A DNA stretch of 10,384 bases from Patescibacteria group bacterium. Its GTDB lineage: Bacteria; Patescibacteriota; Microgenomatia; Levybacterales; UBA12049. Under the pieces are notes generated by a model. That model made no database searches. It was given only the letters and a program-made list of their open reading frames with translations, and was not told the DNA's origin. This document shows, piece after piece, positions 5,532 through 10,384 of the stretch (its first letter is position 1; every line of letters starts with the position of its first letter). The stretch covers positions 1 through 10,384 of the forward strand of contig JAHIGH010000031.1 of the NCBI GenBank assembly GCA_018900295.1, in the 5' to 3' direction. The translations under genes were made by a program, and so were the position numbers.

Positions 5532-5891
5532 TTATCCATTTTCTTTTTCCTTACCTTGCTTTTTTTTAGTATTTTTCAAAACCTCTCGTGGCATGGCACC
5601 TTCTGCCCCGCCTACGATACCTCTTTCCTCCATCGTGTCAAGTAATCTTGCTGCCATTGCGTAGCCTATGCTCATTTTTCTTTGAAGAAATGATGCGCTT
5701 GCTGTATTAAATTGCTGTACAATTTTGACTGCTTCATTATATTTTTCATCTTCTTCTTCATGTATGTATCCACGGGGATCTGTAAGGGGAAAGGTATTTA
5801 ATAGAAATTTTTCAATTCTTTTTATTCTGATCTTTAAATCTACTACTTCTTGCTTCAAGTCTTCGACTGATTTGCTTTGAGAATCTGACAT
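5532..5891 (-). CDS. Stand-alone FtsK gamma (DNA-binding winged-helix) domain protein
   Basis: A 119-aa protein. Residues 5-32 are a charged heptad-like stretch (VEDLKQEVVDLKIRIKRIE) that probably forms a coiled coil. Residues 48-105 match the FtsK gamma domain (PF09397): D-E-K-Y-N-E-A-V-K-I-V, then ASASFLQRKMSIGYAMAARL, MEERGIVG and a final PREVL. In full FtsK/SpoIIIE this winged helix reads the polar KOPS/SRS sequences and touches XerD. Here it is free of the motor, with a Lys-rich tail. It is followed by a gene carrying the FtsK alpha/beta region, with an 8-base overlap if the upstream ATG of that gene is used. The domain call is strong. A role as sequence-specific DNA binder is inferred; acting with a Xer-like recombinase is speculation. 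Confidence 0.85.
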   Translation of the reverse strand: MSDSQSKSVEDLKQEVVDLKIRIKRIEKFLLNTFPLTDPRGYIHEEEDEKYNEAVKIVQQFNTASASFLQRKMSIGYAMAARLLDTMEERGIVGGAEGAMPREVLKNTKKKQGKEKENG

Positions 5892-5947
5892 ATCTTTACA
5901 ATATCATATATTGTTACTTAATAATACGTTTTCATGCTTTTTAGCCA

Positions 5948-6094
5948 TCATATATCTTTTATCTTTCTTTCTAATACGCTTTTGAAGAGAATATCATATG
6001 TTTCTGCTATTCGTTTTTCCTGTCTTTCCTTTTCTTCCGGCGTATTGGGTTTGTTATAAATATATTTAATCTTAAATTTCTTTGAGGTCTTCAT
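5948..6094 (-). CDS. Possible 48-aa charged small protein
   Basis: It reads MKTSKKFKIKYIYNKP..., then a charged helical half rich in E, K and R (NTPEEKERQEKRIAE) and a tail Y-D-I-L-F-K-S-V-L-E-R-K. The composition looks like a real small protein and not like random AT-rich sequence. Its TGA overlaps an ATGATG that opens a 15-codon ORF (5951-5904), and the FtsK-gamma ATG follows 12 nt later, so the three would be one operon. The 15-codon ORF may be the stub of a deleted gene. No SD is seen. I do not recognise a family. Between 6095 and 6336 I see no gene, only a TTTTGATCAAAA palindrome (6116-6127) and element R4. Confidence 0.4.
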   Translation of the reverse strand: MKTSKKFKIKYIYNKPNTPEEKERQEKRIAETYDILFKSVLERKIKDI

Positions 6095-6233
6095 TTTTTC
6101 TATTTTGCTTGTCAATTTTGATCAAAAGCTCGAAAAAGTCAACAATTCTTTGTCCGGTTTCTTTGGATCATACGCAATATGGCTGGACTAACCATATAAT
6201 TTCGTCACACAGTTTATGAAATTATCTTTTTTT

Positions 6234-6322
6234 GTCATTCCCGCGAACGCGGGAATCCAGAGGGGTAACCTTAAAGATTAATATACAAAGAGTTGGATTC
6301 CTGGTTTGCCTCCAGGAATGAC
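6234..6322. repeat. REP-like palindromic element R4
   Basis: It begins GTCATTCCCGCGAACGCGGG and ends CCAGGAATGAC; both ends are hairpins (CCCGCGAACGCGGG and TCCTGG...CCAGGA). It lies 14 bp past the stop of the hsdS C-terminal part, in the gap before the small-ORF operon. Confidence 0.8.
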
Positions 6323-6336
6323 AAGAATTTATTGCA

Positions 6337-6861
6337 TTATATAAGTATTTCATTAGGTTTTTGATCGTACCAACTTATGCTATCTCCCGATATTTTTCCA
6401 GTAATATTGCGTATGATCCTATTTTTATCTTTAAATTTTTTCCAAAATACAACTTCTGATAATATTCCCTGTTTTCGGAGTTCTTTTGCTCTCTCTTTGA
6501 GTTTCTGATTTTTTGGTAAATTCCAGTAGGGATATAACGCACAATTCCCCTCTTGAGGGGTGGCAGGCGAAGCCTGACGGGGTGGATAGTCCGCCTGATT
6601 ATTTTTCCACCCCCCGGCTGCGGCCGTACCCCTCAAGAGGGGAATTGGGAATTCGAATTCTACAAACCATTCTTTGAAAATTGTCTGCGCGGTGGTTTCC
6701 AGTATTTTGTTCTGCTCACGCATTAGCTCAATCTTATCATCCAAAGACGACAAAACCGATGCAATAGCATGCTGTTCGGGAAAAGATGGAAATATAAATT
6801 TAGAGTTTTGTATTATTGATGGATTAAAAAGCAGGATATGTTGATGTTTGAGAATCAGCAA
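6337..6861 (-). CDS. hsdS: Type I specificity subunit, C-terminal part (frameshifted), fused to a DUF559 fragment
   Basis: Continuation of the hsdS begun at 7231. The true join is near residue 13 (FNPSIIQ); residues before it are out-of-frame translation. Residues 25-68 hold the conserved HsdS segment: F-P-S-F-P-E-Q-H-A-I-A-S-V-L, then LDDKIELMREQNKILETT, the coiled-coil spacer, and IFKEWFVEFEFP. A second target-recognition domain should follow and is missing. Instead residues about 75-108 are translation of palindromic element R5 (GTAAAGGWKN...TPQEGN). Residues 113-145 (YWNLPKNQKLKERAKELRKQ then G-I-L-S-E-V-V-F-W-K-K-F-K) match the start of DUF559 nucleases. That match stops before the D/E catalytic residues, and the last 29 residues are unlike the family. 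So only one recognition half is left. Confidence 0.75.
   Translation of the reverse strand: MLILKHQHILLFNPSIIQNSKFIFPSFPEQHAIASVLSSLDDKIELMREQNKILETTAQTIFKEWFVEFEFPIPLLRGTAAAGGWKNNQADYPPRQASPATPQEGNCALYPYWNLPKNQKLKERAKELRKQGILSEVVFWKKFKDKNRIIRNITGKISGDSISWYDQKPNEILI
6543..6646. repeat. Palindromic element R5 inside hsdS
   Basis: Perfect 19-bp terminal inverted repeats AATTCCCCTCTTGAGGGGT (6543-6561) and its complement (6628-6646) enclose a GC-rich centre with CAGGCGAAGCCTG and CCACCCC/GGGGTGG arms. It is far more GC-rich than the surrounding gene. It is read through in frame by the hsdS C-terminal part. Confidence 0.85.
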
Positions 6862-7231
6862 TTTTGATCAGATAGTTTGTATACTCATTCGTAGTTAGTA
6901 AATTGTATAAATAATATGGATCAGATTTTCCTTCTTTTGAATTAACGACGGCAAATCCTGTTGAAGCAATAAGGTTTGGCTTAGCTTTTTTAACAAAACA
7001 ATAATGTTTCAAATTTGGTCTGACTGTTGAAATCAAAACACTATTATCTACCACAATTCTTTTTGCACGACTTGGTGCATTTTCTAATTTTATTTTTTGA
7101 GTTTCAGTGAGTTTTCTTTCTTCAACTGACGCGACATCAATATACTCAATTTCATCAAAAGCATAGTTTTTATCAATTGTTGAAATATTAATATCTGCCA
7201 CCTCTCCAAGTGTCGTCATTTTCCAGCCCAT
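6824..7231 (-). CDS. hsdS: Type I restriction-modification specificity subunit, N-terminal part (frameshifted)
   Basis: 135 aa carrying one target-recognition domain, the part that reads DNA for the HsdM methyltransferase. It opens GWKMTTLGEVADI, the usual HsdS start. It continues with Y-I-D-V-A-S-V, the conserved R-A-K-R-I-V-V-D-N-S-V-L-I-S-T-V-R-P-N-L core, N-L-I-A-S-T-G-F-A-V and Y-Y-L-Y-N-L-L. It ends T-Y-P-A-F-stop, where the family continues F-N-P. The stop arises in a run of five T (plus strand A at 6826-6830); four T would restore T-Y-P-A-F-N-P-S-I-I and join the C-terminal part at 6861-6337. ATG 7231 is used: the frame stays open upstream to a stop at 7283-7285 but offers no other ATG, GTG or TTG. 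It lies 29 bp after rhuM in the same operon. Authentic decay and a sequencing error cannot be told apart here. Confidence 0.8.
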   Translation of the reverse strand: MGWKMTTLGEVADINISTIDKNYAFDEIEYIDVASVEERKLTETQKIKLENAPSRAKRIVVDNSVLISTVRPNLKHYCFVKKAKPNLIASTGFAVVNSKEGKSDPYYLYNLLTTNEYTNYLIKIADSQTSTYPAF

Positions 7232-7260
7232 TGGAATTGTAGAAGTTTGATCTGGTATAA

Positions 7261-8310
7261 TTATTTCTTTTTTAAATTTTTCTTACTCTTCGCATTTGCC
7301 AAAGCTCGCAAACTGACTTCGTCAAAATCGGAAATATAATTTTTATCTTGTTCTACACGGTATTTTTCGTATTCTCCCAGCGCCAACGCTTCGGCGACTT
7401 CGTGACTCACTTTACCCAAATCACCTAAGATGTCACGATCGTTAAGTTTTAAAAATTCACTTAGCTTTTGATCCCAGTCCAGCATGAACATGGCTTGCTT
7501 ACGCTTAGCTTGTGACTCGGCAAAGATTAAATATTGCTCCACTATGCTATTGAGGCCCGCGAGCTCTTCTTCATTTAAATAATTTTTAGCCACTATCACA
7601 TCTGATTTGCGTATGGCACCTTGCGGGCTGTTTTTCCAGTTGGTGAGGCCTACATTTGGCTTAGTACTGTTTGCGCGGCCGCTAATAATTTCTGCAGCCG
7701 TGTTGCCTGAAATTGCGAAGTGCAATTTATTTTGCACGGTCGCAAAAAAATGTTTAGCTTCGGTGCTATTTTTGTCATAATCCACACTGCACTGCGCGTA
7801 GATATCGGTGATTTTTTGGTAAAATCTACGTTCGCTACTGCGGATGTCTGCTATGCGAGCCAACTGCTCTTCAAAGTAATCTTGACCAAAGGTGTAGTTG
7901 GGAGTTTTCAGCCTTTCGTCATCCATGGTAAAGCCTTTAATAATGTATTCTTTTAGCCTTTCTGTGGCCCAAATTCTAAATTGAGTAGCAGTTGTAGAAT
8001 TTACTCTATAACCTACAGAAATTATGGAGTCTAAGTTATAAAAATTTGTATGGTAGCTTTTACCGTCTGTGGCAGTTATTTCCATTTTGGAAATAACTGA
8101 ATTTTCTTGTAGTTCACCACTCGCAAAGATATTTTTTAAATGTTTATTTATAGCTGGTATGCCCACGCCAAAGAGCTCTGCAATTTTAGCTTGAGTGAGC
8201 CAAATATTCTCATCACGCAAAAATATCTCCACCTTCACCTTACCGTTTGGCGTGGTGTACAGAAGAAACTCCGTAAAGCTGTTTTGTTTGATGATCTGAT
8301 TTTTTTCCAT
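7261..8310 (-). CDS. RhuM family protein in a type I R-M operon
   Basis: 349 aa, the usual full length of the virulence RhuM family (PF13310). Residues 33-65 (IWLTQAKIAELFGVGIPAIN then K-H-L-K-N-I-F) form a helix-turn-helix-like N-terminal region. N-F-Y-N-L-D-S-I-I-S-V-G-Y-R-V-N-S and F-R-I-W-A-T are the family's best-conserved stretch, at about 89-117. A long helical region follows, with R-R-F-Y-Q-K-I-T-D-I-Y and S-G-R-A-N. The C-terminus is Lys-rich. It starts 6 nt after the hsdM stop, so the two are co-transcribed and probably coupled. RhuM proteins are often found between hsdM and hsdS. Their molecular role is not settled; DNA binding is suggested by the N-terminus only. No truncation is visible. 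Confidence 0.88.
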   Translation of the reverse strand: MEKNQIIKQNSFTEFLLYTTPNGKVKVEIFLRDENIWLTQAKIAELFGVGIPAINKHLKNIFASGELQENSVISKMEITATDGKSYHTNFYNLDSIISVGYRVNSTTATQFRIWATERLKEYIIKGFTMDDERLKTPNYTFGQDYFEEQLARIADIRSSERRFYQKITDIYAQCSVDYDKNSTEAKHFFATVQNKLHFAISGNTAAEIISGRANSTKPNVGLTNWKNSPQGAIRKSDVIVAKNYLNEEELAGLNSIVEQYLIFAESQAKRKQAMFMLDWDQKLSEFLKLNDRDILGDLGKVSHEVAEALALGEYEKYRVEQDKNYISDFDEVSLRALANAKSKKNLKKK

Positions 8311-8316
8311 ACTACT

Positions 8317-9861
8317 TTATAAATTAAACCCAACATTTTTGAGTTGTTTTTTTATTTCCTCATCCAGCTTCTTTTCCTCCGCCATTTGCTCGGCAAGCTT
8401 TTTGGTCAATCCTCCGATTTTATCGGCAAATGGAATACCGTCATCAATTTCATTTTGAATACCCACATAGCGCCCCGGAGTGAGGACAAAATTATGCTTG
8501 GTAATTTCTTCTATACCTGCTGATTTACAGAAACCTTTGATATCTTCATACTTGCCGTCTCGTTTTCGCCATTCGTGGTAAGTGCCGGCAACCCTCGCCA
8601 TATCTTCCTCGGAAAATTCACGATGAGTTTTGTCTGCCATGAAACCGACCTCACTCGTATCAATAAAGAGAATTTCCCCTGTCCTTTTACGATCACCATT
8701 ACCAGTACGCTTGCGCGAAATAAACCAAATACATGCCGGAATACCGGTGTTATAAAAAAGTTGTTTGGGAAGCGCGACAATACAATCTACAAGATCATTT
8801 TCAACAAGAGACTTTCGTATATCTCCCTCATTATTAGTTTGACTGGAAAGTGAACCATTCGCCAAAACACATGCCATCACACCTTTTGGAGAGAGATGAT
8901 AAATCATATGCTGAAGCCACGCATAATTCGCATTGCTTGCCGGAGGCATACCGTATTGCCAGCGCGGATCTTTTTGGAGTAATTGCCCCGACCAATCGCT
9001 ATCATTGAACGGCGGATTTGCCAGAACAAAATCAGCCTTGAGGTCTTTATGCAAATCATTCAAAAACGAGTCTTCGGTATTCCATTTCACCTGCGAGCCG
9101 TCAATTCCGCGAATGGCAAGGTTCATCCGGCACAAGCGATAAGTTGTTTGGTTACTTTCTTGCCCATAAATAGCAATGTCATCAATTCTTCCTTTATGGC
9201 TCTCTATAAATTTTTCACTCATAATAAACATTCCACCGCTACCGCACGCCGGATCAAAAATTCTACCCTTATACGGCTCGATCATTTCAACCATAATACG
9301 AACAATTGATTTTGGCGTATAAAATTGTCCGCCTTTTTTGCCTTCGGCATTAGCAAATTCGCCAAGAAAATACTCATATACCCTCCCTAGCAAATCCTTA
9401 CTCTTAGCCGCTTCCGTGCCAAGCGCAATATTGCCAACCAAATCAATCAGTCCGCCAAGCGCGGCTTTATCGAGATTTGGGCGAGCATATACTTTCGGCA
9501 AAATACCTTTGAGAGTTGGATTTTCTTTTTCGATCAATTCCATTGCGTCGTCAATGTCTTTTCCGATTGATGGAAGTTTTGATCGAGAATGCAGATACGG
9601 CCAACGGGAAATTTGAGGTACAAAAAAAACATTTTCAGCTCTATACTCATCGGCATCTTCCGGATTAGCTCCGGCAAAGTCTCCTTTACCTTCTTTTATT
9701 TTTAAATAGAGATCTTCAAACGAGTCAGAAATGTATTTAAGAAAAATTAATCCAAGTACGATATGCTTGTATTCTGCTGCGTCCATGTTCTTGCGGAGCT
9801 TATCAGCAGCCTTAAAGAGTGTCTTTTCAAAATTTTCAATTTTATTGTTATCTTTTGCCAT
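8317..9861 (-). CDS. hsdM: Type I restriction-modification methyltransferase subunit
   Basis: 514 aa, the normal HsdM length, apparently intact. Residues 10-50 form the N-terminal helical domain (HsdM_N; K-T-L-F-K-A-A-D-K-L-R-K-N-M). GGQFYTP (177-183) precedes the N6-adenine methyltransferase domain. Motif I, which binds S-adenosylmethionine, is FDPACGSGGMF (202-212). The catalytic motif IV is NPPF (282-285) in D-F-V-L-A-N-P-P-F-N. The C-terminal part ends in a helical, Lys/Glu-rich segment that contacts HsdS. It would methylate adenine at the site chosen by HsdS, usually as M2S. It is the first gene of hsdM-rhuM-hsdS. No hsdR exists anywhere in the window, so modification without restriction is the direct reading. 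The ATG has no SD, and a candidate promoter lies just upstream. Confidence 0.95.
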   Translation of the reverse strand: MAKDNNKIENFEKTLFKAADKLRKNMDAAEYKHIVLGLIFLKYISDSFEDLYLKIKEGKGDFAGANPEDADEYRAENVFFVPQISRWPYLHSRSKLPSIGKDIDDAMELIEKENPTLKGILPKVYARPNLDKAALGGLIDLVGNIALGTEAAKSKDLLGRVYEYFLGEFANAEGKKGGQFYTPKSIVRIMVEMIEPYKGRIFDPACGSGGMFIMSEKFIESHKGRIDDIAIYGQESNQTTYRLCRMNLAIRGIDGSQVKWNTEDSFLNDLHKDLKADFVLANPPFNDSDWSGQLLQKDPRWQYGMPPASNANYAWLQHMIYHLSPKGVMACVLANGSLSSQTNNEGDIRKSLVENDLVDCIVALPKQLFYNTGIPACIWFISRKRTGNGDRKRTGEILFIDTSEVGFMADKTHREFSEEDMARVAGTYHEWRKRDGKYEDIKGFCKSAGIEEITKHNFVLTPGRYVGIQNEIDDGIPFADKIGGLTKKLAEQMAEEKKLDEEIKKQLKNVGFNL

Positions 9862-9885
9862 ATTCTTATATTTTAGATTAATTGA

Positions 9886-9914
9886 ATTCTAACATTTGGA
9901 GGGTATAAATCCAA
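9886..9914 (-). promoter_or_regulatory. Candidate promoter of the hsdM operon
   Basis: -35 TTGGAT (9914-9909) and -10 TAGAAT (9891-9886) are separated by 17 nt, and the -10 ends 24 nt before the hsdM ATG. The -10 matches 5 of 6 consensus bases and the -35 matches 3 of 6. The leader would be short and lack an SD. The rest of 9862-9990 shows no gene. Confidence 0.4.
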
Positions 9915-9990
9915 CACTTTTTTCCTGCGCGGTATTAAAAGGTGATGGATAAATTAAAGCGCTGAGGGTTGGAGCATTTATTGCTTTTTG

Positions 9991-10156
9991 TATATCAAAA
10001 AGGGCGGAGTTCCAAGAAGGGTTTGTTGGGTTCAGTTTTTAATGGTATTTTCTAGCATTTTGTGGATGCGTTTCCAGCCGGAGGAGGCTTTGAAGTATAT
10101 AAACGCAATACATTGAAAGTGGCATGCCACAAGCAGTTTACATGCTTGTGGCAGGG
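9991..10156. repeat. Island direct repeat, right copy (joins tRNA-Trp)
   Basis: Partner of 3627-3790. It runs from TATATCAAAAAGGGCGG to TGGCAGGG. Its last 8 bases are the encoded CCA, the discriminator and the start of the acceptor stem of tRNA-Trp, read on the opposite strand. It holds no ORF that is conserved between the two copies. Confidence 0.9.
10125..10153. repeat. Perfect inverted repeat with inverted spacer (right core site)
   Basis: TGCCACAAGCA (10125-10135), spacer GTTTACA (10136-10142), TGCTTGTGGCA (10143-10153). The arms equal those at 3759-3787, but the spacer is the exact reverse complement of TGTAAAC. The right arm overlaps the 3' end of tRNA-Trp by five bases, including CCA. 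Confidence 0.85.
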
Positions 10157-10223
10157 GTGCACGGATTCGAACCGTGAAAATCAGTTTTGGAGACTGATGT
10201 GATAGCCATTTCACCACACCCCT
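10149..10223 (-). tRNA. tRNA-Trp (anticodon CCA)
   Basis: 75 nt with the 3' CCA encoded (10151-10149). The acceptor stem AGGGGTG/CACCCCT is perfect over 7 bp. The D stem is GTGA/TCAC. The anticodon stem TCAGT/ACTGA encloses the loop CTCCAAA, giving anticodon CCA. The T arm CACGG-TTCGAAT-CCGTG is perfect. The discriminator is G. It lies 58 bp downstream of rpmG, which suggests co-transcription. Its 3' end is the boundary of the direct repeat. Confidence 0.97.
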
Positions 10224-10281
10224 AAATAGTCATGAGTTATGGGCTCATAGTTATTGGTTTAGAGTTATGAGTTTTTTTGAA

Positions 10282-10384
10282 CTATTTCAGTTTCTCTGTT
10301 TTTTTGTGGTCTATTACTTTGCGACAATGGTTGCAAAATTTTTTAAAGATTATTTTGTCCGGCGATTCCATTTTATTGATTTCA
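10282..10384 (-). CDS. rpmG: 50S ribosomal protein L33, C-terminal part (partial)
   Basis: The last 33 or so residues are in the window; the gene continues beyond base 10384. The visible sequence S-P-D-K-I-I-F-K-K-F-C-N-H-C-R-K-V-I-D-H-K-K-T-E-K matches the end of L33, where P-D-K-L-E-L-K-K-F-C-x-x-C-R-K-H-T-L-H-K-E is usual. The C-N-H-C pair would be half of the zinc site of the Cys-type L33. The stop is TAG at 10284-10282. The order rpmG then tRNA-Trp on one strand is a widely conserved arrangement and supports the call. The ATG seen inside the window is an internal Met, not the start. The 58 bp between rpmG and the tRNA contain repeated GAGTTATG motifs and no gene. Confidence 0.8.
   Translation of the reverse strand, partial: EINKMESPDKIIFKKFCNHCRKVIDHKKTEKLK

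Larger units (their letters stand above)
3627..10156. mobile_element. Candidate tRNA-Trp-associated genomic island
   Basis: Near-identical direct repeats of 164 and 166 bp bound a segment of about 6.5 kb. The right repeat runs into the 3' end of the tRNA-Trp gene, a usual integration target. Cargo: a kinase-like gene, FtsK-derived fragments, small ORFs, and a type I modification operon lacking hsdR. No integrase or transposase gene is visible, so the island would need a recombinase in trans or be a remnant. A recombinational duplication without site-specific integration is the main alternative. Confidence 0.55.

Noticed and set aside
6092..6115. TTGACA promoter box beside the TTTTGATCAAAA palindrome
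   Set aside because: The -35 lies only 15 nt before the small ORF's ATG and no -10 is found at proper spacing.
6196..6233. Plus-strand terminator: ATAATTTC...GAAATTAT followed by seven T
   Set aside because: The shape is right, but the stem is almost all A/T and no plus-strand gene ends nearby, so I cannot support it.
10032..10217. 61-aa minus-strand ORF
   Set aside because: It is the translation of tRNA-Trp and the direct repeat, a usual false ORF over tRNAs.

Overview
The window most resembles a small, AT-rich bacterial genome of the Patescibacteria (CPR) type. The reasons are weak or absent Shine-Dalgarno (SD) sequences at most genes, many short palindromic intergenic elements with GTCATYCC...GGRATGAC ends, a SipW/TasA-like surface operon, and small FtsK-derived proteins. 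This assignment is inference; no marker gene in the window proves it. TGA is read as a stop.

Left part (1-3243, minus strand): a four-gene surface-protein operon. In order of transcription it holds a TasA/camelysin-like fibre subunit (3198-2581), a SipW-type signal peptidase (2428-1883), a lamin-tail-domain protein (1775-1107) and a secreted protein ending in ten RTX-like calcium-binding nonapeptides (1105-221). The peptidase probably matures the subunits, and the last two proteins look like accessory or adhesive parts. Stem-loops and palindromic repeats fill the gaps. Left of the operon there is a candidate promoter and structured leader for a further leftward gene that runs off the window.

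Middle (3244-3626): no gene; it is packed with palindromic repeats.

Right part (3627-10156): a candidate genomic island of about 6.5 kb bounded by two direct repeats of 164/166 bp (3627-3790 and 9991-10156). The right copy runs into the 3' end of a tRNA-Trp gene. Each copy contains a perfect 11-bp inverted repeat around a 7-bp spacer, and the spacer is inverted between the two copies. The island carries a kinase-fold-like gene (plus strand), a tiny Cys-rich ORF, two minus-strand genes that encode the FtsK alpha/beta region and the FtsK gamma domain without the motor ATPase, a 48-aa ORF, and a type I modification operon hsdM-rhuM-hsdS. The hsdS gene is broken by a one-base frameshift, carries a palindromic element, and ends in a piece of a DUF559 nuclease. 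No hsdR and no integrase are visible.

Right edge: tRNA-Trp(CCA), preceded by the 3' part of rpmG (ribosomal protein L33), all on the minus strand. This is conserved core-genome order, but secE-nusG, which often follow, are absent; the island lies there instead.
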